Positions 1 to 5,395 of a stretch of 5,395 bases of DNA are shown here, piece by piece. How positions within the stretch are numbered: position 1 is the first letter of the stretch; each line of letters begins with the position of its first letter. A model generated the notes under the pieces. It ran no database searches and had not been told where the DNA came from. It worked only from the letters and a program-made list of their open reading frames with translations. Source of the stretch: an uncultured Terriglobus sp. (GTDB lineage: Bacteria; Acidobacteriota; Terriglobia; Terriglobales; Acidobacteriaceae); NCBI GenBank assembly GCA_937871605.1, contig CALMRM010000272.1:24849-30243 (forward strand), given 5' to 3'. The translations under genes and the position numbers were made by a program.

Positions 1-1595
1 CACTCCTGCTCGGCTTCACCCACCAGCAGCGAGGGCAAGTCTACCGTGCTCCACGCCAGCATCTGCGCACCCGTCAAGAGGCGCTCTTGCGGATGGCCGT
101 CCGGGTACAGCGTACTCGTTACCGCGTCCGCATGTTTGCGCAGAAAAGTCTCGCGCTCCAACTGCCAGTTGGCCGCCAGCCGCCGTAAGCGGTTCATCTG
201 GTAGCGCATCTTGTTGGCAGCCACACCGGCAGAACGGCCAAGCCCCTCGTCTGTCGCAGTCATCCAACGCTGCACTTCGTTCAACTCAGCATCCAGCGCG
301 TTGCCCGCGGCGGCAATGCGGCGTTTGCCCTCGATCGGCATGGCGCGCGCAGCCAGCCGCTGTGCCAGCTCGTCGGCGGTGGTCGTGGCGTCGCGCAGCG
401 TCAACTCGTGCCAGTCCATGACGGTGCGGATGGCGGGCGGGACCAGCGTGGCAGAGAGCCGCGGCAGTACCGGCGTCATTGCACCCAGGATGCGCTCATA
501 CAGCGGCTTGCACTGTGCAAAGTACGCGATCTCCGCCGGTCCGCCCACGTAGGCGGCGGTAGGCAGGATGCTGTCCTGGAACACGGGACGCAAGAGCGCG
601 TTTGGGCTCAGACGCTCCGGCGAATCGTCCAGCAGCGTGAGCAGTTCCTCCACGGAGTATGTTCGGCCGGCAGCCTTCCACGTACGCTCTCCGTCGGCTG
701 CCGGCCTGCGCAGCGGCACACGGTTACCGCTCTCGTCGACAAGGAACAACAGGGTGTTCTCATCCGTCACCAACACCTGTGACGGGTATCCCGCTGCTTC
801 AAGCGCACGCCCCTGCTCCAGCAGCGCTGTGTGCAACGCGTCTGCGTGCTCAATGGCATACCGCAACACCGGTGCGCCCATCGCGTGGAACTCACGGCTA
901 CTGGCATCCAGCACAATCAGGCCGTACTCGCGGAAGACACCGGTCATGAACTTGCCGAAGGCTGAAGCAAGCGTATCCTGCGACGTGTAACTGGCACGCA
1001 GCAGTTCTGTGACCGGCGCATAGCCAAGCAGTTCTTCCGCCTGTGCCAGCACCGGCTCAATCTCATCGCCCAAGACCATGCCGCCTACCGGCTGCGAACG
1101 ATGCCCTGGAAACTGCGATCGGAGCTTTCCCAGGCCAGCTTTGCCCAGAAACGTCGCCTGGTTTACCTCGTCCAGGTCATGATCTTCCGTTGCCATCCAG
1201 AACACCGGCACATGCGGCACCCCGGCCTCGCTGGCGACCTGTGCCTTGCGTATGGCCGTCGCCGCTTTCAGCAGTGTCAGCGCAGGTCCGCCAAATAAAC
1301 CCACCTGCTGACCGGTAACCACGGCGCGCGCGCCAGCCCGCAGCTTGGCCAGGTTCGCAGCCGTAGCCTCACCCGCACCATACGCGCGGCTCTGCGCCTC
1401 CAGCGCTGTCACCAGCGCGTCGCGCTCCGGTTGCAGCGCGGGCCCCGTGCCCTTCTTCCAACAGTTGTCAAAGGGGCTACACGGGTAAAAGTGGCGCGCC
1501 GGTGCTTCGGGCGGTGCTGTGCGCAGGTCTGTGTAGTCGCGGAAAATCTGCGGGAGGTGCGGCAGTATGGAGATGGGGTAACACTCGGCGCTCAT
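1..1595 (-). CDS. bshC: Bacillithiol synthase BshC (putative cysteine-adding enzyme), C-terminus cut by the window edge
   Basis: BshC is assigned the last step of bacillithiol synthesis, joining cysteine to glucosaminyl-malate in the cytoplasm. Reading from the ATG at 1595 gives 531 uninterrupted residues that run off position 1; the Bacillus protein has about 540, so only a short tail is missing. Family signatures are clear: VVTGQQVGLFGGP (residues 92-104) followed by LLKAATAIRKA, PVFWMATEDHDLDEV (130-144), and LLRPVFQDSILPTAAYVGGP (334-353) running into AEIAYFAQ. Residues about 400-490 are charged and probably helical, matching the coiled-coil dimerisation region known for this family. The start is supported by AAGGA (1606-1610) 10 nt upstream. 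The gene is transcribed away from the NUDIX gene. Bacillithiol genes occur in Firmicutes, Bacteroidetes, Deinococcus and Acidobacteria. The family call is very secure; the exact reaction comes from family knowledge. Confidence 0.96.
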   Translation of the reverse strand, partial: MSAECYPISILPHLPQIFRDYTDLRTAPPEAPARHFYPCSPFDNCWKKGTGPALQPERDALVTALEAQSRAYGAGEATAANLAKLRAGARAVVTGQQVGLFGGPALTLLKAATAIRKAQVASEAGVPHVPVFWMATEDHDLDEVNQATFLGKAGLGKLRSQFPGHRSQPVGGMVLGDEIEPVLAQAEELLGYAPVTELLRASYTSQDTLASAFGKFMTGVFREYGLIVLDASSREFHAMGAPVLRYAIEHADALHTALLEQGRALEAAGYPSQVLVTDENTLLFLVDESGNRVPLRRPAADGERTWKAAGRTYSVEELLTLLDDSPERLSPNALLRPVFQDSILPTAAYVGGPAEIAYFAQCKPLYERILGAMTPVLPRLSATLVPPAIRTVMDWHELTLRDATTTADELAQRLAARAMPIEGKRRIAAAGNALDAELNEVQRWMTATDEGLGRSAGVAANKMRYQMNRLRRLAANWQLERETFLRKHADAVTSTLYPDGHPQERLLTGAQMLAWSTVDLPSLLVGEAEQE

Positions 1596-1682
1596 ACGTC
1601 CGCAATCCTTCAGTTCAGCTAGTCTGGCTCGCAGTAGGATGCCATGCCAACCCGTAAGATGCAGGTTTGTTAGCTTCTCTGT
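1596..1682. promoter_or_regulatory. Divergent intergenic region between bshC and the NUDIX gene
   Basis: This 87-bp spacer must hold the start signals for bshC (leftward) and, unless its true start lies further right, for the NUDIX gene (rightward). On the minus strand it carries the AAGGA ribosome binding site of bshC at 1606-1610. On the plus strand I see no good Shine-Dalgarno within 12 nt of 1683; the nearest purine run is AGG at 1663-1665, about 17 nt away. I could not find a convincing -35/-10 pair for either direction, so the promoters are inferred from gene orientation only. Confidence 0.45.
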
Positions 1683-2360
1683 ATGGCAGACGGCACACGG
1701 AACGATCTTACGCATAGCGGCGCAACAGCCCAAAACACCCCACCCACAGCGTCGCAGGAACTGCCCACCGTGCCTGTGGCAACGCCAGAGCTGCCGGAGG
1801 CGACCGCGACCGTGCTGGAGTCGCGCCTGGCCTACCAGGGCAAGGTCTTTAGCGTGTATACCGAGCGCGTTCGTGAGCCGGGCGGTGTGGAGGCGGTGCG
1901 AGACGTGGTGCGAAAAAAAGGCTCTGTCGTGGTGCTGGCAGTGGACGACACGACAAATCCTGCCGATCCGCTGGTCGTCGTGGAGCGCCAGTTCCGCCAT
2001 GCCGCCAACGGCTACCTGCTGGAGTTGCCCGCCGGCCGCGTAGAGCCGGGTGAGGACATTCGCGACGCTGCCGAGCGCGAACTGATCGAGGAGACCGGCT
2101 ACCGCGCGAAGCACTGGACCAAGCTCGTCCGCTACTACGCAAGCCCCGGCTTTGTGGGTGAGTGGATGGAGATTTACCTGGCCACCGGCATCGTGGCGGG
2201 CGAAGCGCAGCCTGAGGACGACGAGCGCATCGATGTCCGCCTCTTGCCGCTATCCGAGTTGGTGCGCATGGCGGCTGGGGGCGAAATCCATGACGGCAAG
2301 ACCATCGTGGGCACCATGATCTACGCGCAGCGACTGCGGGATTCGGCAGCGGTGCGGTAG
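1683..2360 (+). CDS. NUDIX hydrolase, ADP-ribose pyrophosphatase-like
   Basis: This 225-residue cytoplasmic protein belongs to the NUDIX superfamily, whose ADP-ribose pyrophosphatase branch splits ADP-ribose into AMP and ribose 5-phosphate. The NUDIX box is perfect at residues 118-140: G118, E124, then RELIEETGY (132-140), supplying the metal-binding glutamates. Before it, VERQFRHAANGYLLELPAG (100-118) is typical of the ADPRase/NudF group. After it, YYASPGFVGEWMEIYLA (151-167) places a proline (P155) 16 residues past the last box glycine, a position used to mark ADPRases. The catalytic domain begins near VLESRLAYQGKVFSVY (44-59). The first 40 or so residues are rich in Thr, Ala and Pro and unlike the family core, and the ATG at 1683 lacks a good Shine-Dalgarno. 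The GTG at 1770, with AGGA 10 nt upstream (1756-1759), is a reasonable alternative start. Substrate specificity is inferred. Confidence 0.9.
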   Translation: MADGTRNDLTHSGATAQNTPPTASQELPTVPVATPELPEATATVLESRLAYQGKVFSVYTERVREPGGVEAVRDVVRKKGSVVVLAVDDTTNPADPLVVVERQFRHAANGYLLELPAGRVEPGEDIRDAAERELIEETGYRAKHWTKLVRYYASPGFVGEWMEIYLATGIVAGEAQPEDDERIDVRLLPLSELVRMAAGGEIHDGKTIVGTMIYAQRLRDSAAVR

Positions 2361-2382
2361 CGCATACGGCACCTGCCGCACC
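2351..2382 (+). terminator. GC-rich stem-loop at the NUDIX stop codon, possible non-canonical terminator
   Basis: GGTGCGGTAG (2351-2360) can pair with CTGCCGCACC (2373-2382): ten pairs, one of them G-U, around a 12-nt loop. The left arm contains the TAG stop of the NUDIX gene. No T-tract follows on either strand, so it is not a textbook intrinsic terminator. It could end transcription weakly, protect the mRNA 3' end, or be chance in GC-rich DNA. Confidence 0.35.
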
Positions 2383-2557
2383 TCACACAAGAGGCCTGCA
2401 CCGAAGTTTCACGGAATGAAATTGCCGCAAAGTCGACGCACTGATCCGGTGCTTAAGCCAATCGCGAACGGCACGGCTCTCCGTCTACCTAACACCATCC
2501 TCGCGACGGATCGACCCGCGAGAACACGGCTCCGATGGTGCACGACAGGGTGACGCA
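2361..2557 (+). other. Intergenic region and probable 5' leader of the cold-shock gene
   Basis: These 197 bp separate the NUDIX gene from csp and presumably hold the csp promoter and leader. I found no convincing sigma-70 promoter by eye. Visible structure includes a short inverted repeat TTTCA/TGAAA (2407-2411 and 2417-2421), an 8-bp direct repeat CACGGCTC (2472-2479 and 2525-2532), a two-tier hairpin (2493-2540) and a 45-codon ORF (2416-2553), the last two described separately. Long structured leaders are known for cold-shock genes such as E. coli cspA. That this one behaves similarly is inference. Confidence 0.4.
2493..2540 (+). promoter_or_regulatory. Two-tier hairpin in the csp leader, candidate RNA control element
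   Basis: CACCATC (2493-2499) pairs exactly with GATGGTG (2534-2540). Directly inside it, CTCGCG (2500-2505) pairs exactly with CGCGAG (2517-2522). The left arm is thus a continuous 13-nt strand, the right arm has an 11-nt bulge (2523-2533), and the apical loop is 11 nt. The structure ends 6 nt before the csp Shine-Dalgarno. A short competing stem ATCC/GGAT (2497-2500 with 2508-2511) is also possible. Its position suggests translational or temperature-linked control, but no function can be shown from sequence alone. Confidence 0.4.
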
Positions 2558-2776
2558 ATGTCTCAGTACAAGGGCACAGTGAAGTGGTTCAACAATGCGA
2601 AGGGCTATGGATTTCTGGGACGCGATGATGGCGGCGCAGATGTCTTTGTCCACTACAGCTCCATTCAGACCGAGGGTTACAAGAGCCTGAAAGAGGGCGA
2701 CCCGGTGGAGTTCGACGTGATCCAAGGCAGCAAGGGACCGCAGGCCGATCAGGTTCTACTGACACAGGCTGCCTAA
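2558..2776 (+). CDS. Cold-shock-domain protein (CspA family)
   Basis: This 72-residue protein is a single cold-shock domain, an OB-fold that binds single-stranded RNA and DNA and acts in bacteria as an RNA chaperone or antiterminator. It opens with MSQYKGTVKWFNNAKGYGFL, so the RNP1-like motif KGYGFLGRDDG (15-25) is present. It continues with RNP2-like DVFVHYSSI (28-36) and then the usual EGYKSLKEGDPVEFDV stretch (39-54). Length is normal for the family. The ATG at 2558 has AGGG (2547-2550) 7 nt upstream, and translation begins right at the domain, so the start is secure. The gene sits 197 bp after the NUDIX gene, behind a foldable leader, and 43 bp before polX. Members of this family may be cold-induced or constitutive, and sequence cannot tell which this is. 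Confidence 0.96.
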   Translation: MSQYKGTVKWFNNAKGYGFLGRDDGGADVFVHYSSIQTEGYKSLKEGDPVEFDVIQGSKGPQADQVLLTQAA

Positions 2777-2780
2777 CCAT

Positions 2781-2807
2781 CCGGCGGCAGGCACAGTCTG
2801 CTGCCGG
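2781..2807 (+). terminator. Strong stem-loop between csp and polX, possible attenuator or processing site
   Basis: CCGGCGGCAG (2781-2790) pairs with CTGCTGCCGG (2798-2807): ten pairs including one G-U, around a 7-nt loop. It begins 4 nt after the csp stop codon and ends 12 nt before the polX ATG. No T-run follows on either strand, so a standard intrinsic terminator is not supported. It could stabilise the csp mRNA end, reduce read-through into polX, or mask the weak GGTAAG (2806-2811) that is the only Shine-Dalgarno-like sequence near the polX start. Confidence 0.45.
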
Positions 2808-2819
2808 TAAGCTGAAACC

Positions 2820-4643
2820 ATGGACAACATCACCATGGCACGCCTGCTGGACGAAACAGCGGCACTGCTGGAGATCGACGCTGCGGATCCCTTTCGCATC
2901 CGCAGCTACCGGCGTGCGGCTGAGGCGGTCGAGCAGCAAACGGAGTCGCTCGCGGGCATGGTGGACGACCCCAAGCGGCTTACCGCCATCGGCGGTATCG
3001 GCAAAGGCATGGCTGCAAACATCGTGGACCTGGTCAACACCGGGTCCATGCCGCTGCGGGACGAGCTGCTGAAGAAGTACCGCCCCAGCATGCTCGACCT
3101 CTTGCGCCTGCCGGGCATGGGACCAAAAACGGTCGCCCTGCTGTGGAGCGCCCTGCAGATCGAAACCATGGACCAGTTGGAGGCCGCGGGCAAGGCGGGC
3201 CACCTTACTAGCCTGCCCCGCTTCGGTCAGAAGCAGGTCGATAAGATTCTCAAAGGCATCGCCGACCACCGGCAGAACACCAGCCGCTTTCGCATCGATG
3301 TTGCGGAGGACTGGGCAGCAAAAATTTCAGCGCTCATCCGCGAATTTCCTGGCATCGACGAGATCACGCCCGCCGGGTCGCTGCGGCGCGGCAAGGAGTC
3401 GGTCGGTGACCTGGACCTGCTGGTGACCGGCCCAGCCTGCGAACCGGACGTGGTCAGCGCGGCGGTGGAACACGTGGCCGCGCTGCCGCTCATCGACAAC
3501 CTGCTGGCAAAGGGCCAGAACAAGGTGAGCTTTACCCTGCGAAACGGCCTGCAGGTGGATGTGCGCCTGTTGCCCCGCGGCAGCTACGGCGCGGCGCTGC
3601 AGTACTTCACCGGCTCGAAGATGCACAACGTGCTGCTGCGCCAGCGCGCGCTGCGCCTGGGCTACACACTGAGCGAGTACGCCCTGGCGCGCATGAACCC
3701 GGAAGAGGGTGAGGCCACCGTCGTCGCCGCCGCGCACGAGCACGAGATTTACGCTGCGCTGAAGATGCAGTACATTCCGCCAGAGCTGCGCGAAAATTGC
3801 GGCGAGCTGGACGCTGCCGAGGCAGGCACGCTGCCCACGCTCATCACGCTCGACGACATCTGCGGCGACGTCCACATGCACACCGTTGCCACTGACGGCC
3901 GGGAGACCATCCGCGACATGGCCGAGGCTGCCGCCCGCCGCGGTCTGCGCTACATCGCCATTACCGACCACAGCAAAAATCTCGCCATGACCAACGGCCT
4001 GGACGACGCGCGCGCGCAGGAGCACGTCCGCCGCATCCGCGAGGTAGACGCCGAAATGGCCGGTCGCATTCGCGTTTTTGCGGGCATCGAAGTCGACATT
4101 CTGCAGGAAGGTGAACTCGACCTGAGCGATGAAACCCTGGCAGAGATGGACGTGGTCATCGGCAGCGTGCACTCACATTTTCAGCTGCCCGCCGAGGAGA
4201 TGACCGCTCGCCTGCTGCACGCCATCGAGAACCCCTACCTGCGCATCCTGGGCCATCCCACGGGCCGCAAGGTGTTGAAGCGTGACCCCTACCAGTACGA
4301 CCTGGACAAAGTCCTGCGCCGCTGCGCCGAACTCGGCGTTGCCGTGGAGCACAATGCCGCACCCGCCCGTGCCGACCTCAACGATCTGAACCTGCGCAAG
4401 GCCAAGGCGCTGGGCTGCAAGATCAGCGTGAACACCGACGCCCACAGCATTGAGGACCTGGACAAGATGCGCTTCGGCATTACACAGGTGCGCCGCGCCT
4501 GGCTCACGGCGGCAGACGTGCTGAACACGCTGGATGCCGATGCCTTCCTCGCCGCGCTACGGCCAAAGCCGCAGACGGAAACGAGCAAACCCACGTTCCA
4601 AACACAGGCTACGGGGCACCCAGCTGTCTCGACAGGAGCATAA
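2820..4643 (+). CDS. polX: DNA polymerase/3'-5' exonuclease PolX (family X polymerase with C-terminal PHP domain)
   Basis: Bacterial PolX fills short gaps during base excision repair and has a Mn-dependent 3'-5' exonuclease in its PHP domain. The 607 residues show all parts in order. The N-terminal helical domain starts at MARLLDETAALLEIDAADPF (6-25). Helix-hairpin-helix-like segments follow at IGGIGKGMAANI (57-68) and LPGMGPKTVALL (97-108). The polymerase palm has GSLRRGKESVGDLDLLVTG (186-204) with metal-binding D197 and D199, and third Asp D247 in LQVDVRLLPRGS. The nucleotide-site motif QYFTGSK is at 261-267. The PHP domain (about 349-580) keeps all expected metal ligands: H352, H354, D359, H384, E424, H451, H479, D540 and H542, so both activities look intact. 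The tail after about 583 is Thr/Gln/Pro-rich and makes the protein somewhat longer than the ~570-residue Bacillus enzyme. The start at 2820 fits family N-termini, though its ribosome binding site is weak. Confidence 0.97.
   Translation: MDNITMARLLDETAALLEIDAADPFRIRSYRRAAEAVEQQTESLAGMVDDPKRLTAIGGIGKGMAANIVDLVNTGSMPLRDELLKKYRPSMLDLLRLPGMGPKTVALLWSALQIETMDQLEAAGKAGHLTSLPRFGQKQVDKILKGIADHRQNTSRFRIDVAEDWAAKISALIREFPGIDEITPAGSLRRGKESVGDLDLLVTGPACEPDVVSAAVEHVAALPLIDNLLAKGQNKVSFTLRNGLQVDVRLLPRGSYGAALQYFTGSKMHNVLLRQRALRLGYTLSEYALARMNPEEGEATVVAAAHEHEIYAALKMQYIPPELRENCGELDAAEAGTLPTLITLDDICGDVHMHTVATDGRETIRDMAEAAARRGLRYIAITDHSKNLAMTNGLDDARAQEHVRRIREVDAEMAGRIRVFAGIEVDILQEGELDLSDETLAEMDVVIGSVHSHFQLPAEEMTARLLHAIENPYLRILGHPTGRKVLKRDPYQYDLDKVLRRCAELGVAVEHNAAPARADLNDLNLRKAKALGCKISVNTDAHSIEDLDKMRFGITQVRRAWLTAADVLNTLDADAFLAALRPKPQTETSKPTFQTQATGHPAVSTGA
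4634..4638 (+). promoter_or_regulatory. Shine-Dalgarno AGGAG for the membrane-protein gene, inside polX
   Basis: AGGAG lies 7 nt before the ATG at 4646 and within the last codons of polX. It fixes the start of the downstream gene and implies translation from the polX mRNA, probably with translational coupling since only 2 bp separate the two genes. Confidence 0.8.
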
Positions 4644-4645
4644 GC

Positions 4646-5230
4646 ATGGCCGAACTGAAGTTAAGCAGTGGCGAACGCCGTTCCATGCTCGTACCCGTCC
4701 TGCTGGCAGTGCTGCTGCTGGCCGCGGCGGGCGCGTGGTTCGCAAAGGTGTACGTGCACCCCGCCGTCACCGGCTCTGTGTCGGCCATAAGCGTCTACCC
4801 CGTGCATGTGGAATACAAAGCGCCCAAGTACCAGGGACCAGCCTCCATGGTGACTGCGAACCAGACCGAAGACGCGCTCTACGTCGTCGCAAATGTCACG
4901 CTAGAGAACCACTCCGAGGTGCCGCTCTTTCTCAGCAGCTTTCACGGCAGCTTCACGCTGGAAGACGGCTCTGTGATGCAGGCGAGCCCGATTGAAACCG
5001 TGGATCTGCCACGCCTGCTGAAGATGTTTCCGCAATTCAAAACGCTGGCCGATGCCACCGGCACGCCGCCCTTGCAGCGCGAGCAGACCATCGCAAAAGG
5101 TGCCACCGGTCGGGGCTACCTCGTGATGTATTACAACGTGCCGCCCGGCTACTGGGAAAAGCGCAAGGCTGCCGACGTGAACATCGAGTTCTACCATCAG
5201 GACCCGCTCACGCTGCCGTTGCCGCGTTAG
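4646..5230 (+). CDS. Single-pass membrane-anchored protein of unknown function, periplasmic beta-rich domain
   Basis: I do not recognise a named family. The 194-residue protein has a short basic cytoplasmic N-terminus (RR at 11-12) and one hydrophobic segment at about 14-33 (LVPVLLAVLLLAAAGAWFA within it). By the positive-inside rule, about 160 residues then lie outside the inner membrane. The segment has no lipobox cysteine and no clear signal peptidase site, so it is probably an anchor. Residues 76-111 (ALYVVANVTLENHSEVPLF, then a FTLEDGSVM stretch) resemble the start of Ig-like/DUF4352-type beta-sandwich domains, in which a conserved strand is followed by N-H/N-x-S and a 'DG' turn; this is a weak resemblance. 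The C-terminal half contains YLVMYYNVPPGYW (158-170). The gene starts 2 bp after polX with a strong AGGAG, so it is very likely co-transcribed. Nothing here shows a direct role in DNA repair. Confidence 0.85.
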   Translation: MAELKLSSGERRSMLVPVLLAVLLLAAAGAWFAKVYVHPAVTGSVSAISVYPVHVEYKAPKYQGPASMVTANQTEDALYVVANVTLENHSEVPLFLSSFHGSFTLEDGSVMQASPIETVDLPRLLKMFPQFKTLADATGTPPLQREQTIAKGATGRGYLVMYYNVPPGYWEKRKAADVNIEFYHQDPLTLPLPR

Positions 5231-5325
5231 TACAGATGGCGTAGGAGCCGCACCAGCAACGGTGCCAGCAGCGCGGTCAGCAGCCCAAGACCGGCAGCGG
5301 CAGGCAAAACGGCATTGATACGCAT
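5227..5325 (-). CDS. Putative 32-residue hydrophobic membrane miniprotein
   Basis: Starting at the ATG whose first base is 5325, the minus strand encodes 32 residues ending in TAA at 5227-5229. It opens MRINAVLPAAAGLGLL and is followed by a Leu/Ala-rich stretch, then a basic end, RLLRHLY (26-32). Residues about 5-25 could form one transmembrane helix. AAGGA (5332-5336 on the plus strand) lies 6 nt upstream of the ATG, a near-ideal ribosome binding site. A -10-like TACAAT lies about 53 nt upstream of the start codon. The stop codon overlaps that of the plus-strand membrane protein (TTAG, 5227-5230). I see no known family. It could be a regulatory or complex-stabilising miniprotein, or a chance ORF; the ribosome binding site favours a real gene. 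Confidence 0.5.
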   Translation of the reverse strand: MRINAVLPAAAGLGLLTALLAPLLVRLLRHLY

Positions 5326-5377
5326 AGGGGTTCCTTTTCCCGCACGAGCAAGCAGTGCAACAAGAAGCATTGCCGCT

Positions 5378-5383
5378 ATTGTA
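5378..5383 (-). promoter_or_regulatory. Candidate -10 hexamer TACAAT for the minus-strand miniprotein
   Basis: Read on the minus strand, TACAAT matches the sigma-70 -10 consensus at five of six bases. Transcription would start near 5371, giving a leader of about 45 nt before the ATG at 5325. The -35 element would fall beyond the right edge and cannot be checked, so this rests on one hexamer and its position. Confidence 0.3.
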
Positions 5384-5395
5384 CCTCATTGCAAT

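Noticed and set aside
211..990. Overlapping plus-strand open frames, some over 110 codons, opposite bshC
   Set aside because: They lie antisense to a clear, full-frame bshC with family motifs throughout, have Ser/Arg/Ala-rich compositions typical of shadow frames in GC-rich DNA, and lack supporting start signals.
1641..1651. Tandem TGCCA TGCCA in the divergent spacer as a possible operator
   Set aside because: Two 5-bp direct copies are too short to distinguish from chance, and no symmetric site is present.
2422..2457. TTGCCG followed by GCTTAA as a csp promoter
   Set aside because: The -10-like part matches the consensus poorly and the spacing is not clearly right, so I did not call it.
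2589..3269. 226-codon minus-strand frame covering csp and the start of polX
   Set aside because: It crosses two well-supported genes on the other strand and shows no recognisable domain.
3327..4172. 281-codon minus-strand open frame inside polX
   Set aside because: It is antisense to the conserved palm and PHP domains of polX. Its His/Val/Gln-rich translation shows no family motif, and long antisense frames are expected with this codon bias.
5250..5293. Two small stems (GCACC/GGTGC and CGGTC/GACCG) after the membrane-protein gene
   Set aside because: Each has only five pairs, no T-tract follows, and both lie within the 32-aa ORF, so they do not support a terminator call.
4901..5389. 162-codon minus-strand frame spanning the membrane-protein gene and the right edge
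   Set aside because: Most of it is antisense to the 194-aa gene. Its start lacks a good ribosome binding site, while the 32-aa frame in the same area has an ideal one.

Overview
This GC-rich window looks like ordinary chromosome from a bacterium of the Acidobacteriota (Terriglobia-like). That is an inference from the gene content: a bacillithiol gene (bshC) next to a NUDIX hydrolase, a cold-shock protein and a bacterial family X DNA polymerase with a PHP domain. No rRNA, tRNA, mobile element, CRISPR array or phage gene is visible.

Layout. Positions 1-1595 (minus strand) hold bshC, which runs off the left edge just short of its C-terminus. An 87-bp divergent spacer separates it from the plus-strand genes. 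These are a NUDIX ADP-ribose pyrophosphatase-like enzyme (1683-2360), a cold-shock-domain protein (2558-2776), PolX (2820-4643) and a single-pass membrane protein of unknown function (4646-5230). At the right edge a 32-residue hydrophobic minus-strand ORF (5227-5325) meets the membrane protein gene tail to tail, and their stop codons overlap.

How the genes relate. BshC makes the thiol bacillithiol, the NUDIX enzyme clears ADP-ribose-type metabolites, the cold-shock protein binds single-stranded nucleic acid, and PolX fills gaps in DNA repair. A loose stress and maintenance theme is possible, but gene order alone does not prove it. The polX and membrane-protein genes are tightly coupled: there are 2 bp between them, and the second gene's Shine-Dalgarno lies inside polX.

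The less routine material is small. The csp leader can fold into a two-tier hairpin and also contains a 45-codon ORF. GC-rich hairpins without T-tracts sit at the NUDIX stop codon and between csp and polX. The 32-aa membrane ORF has a strong ribosome binding site and a -10-like hexamer. I see no clear new multi-gene system.
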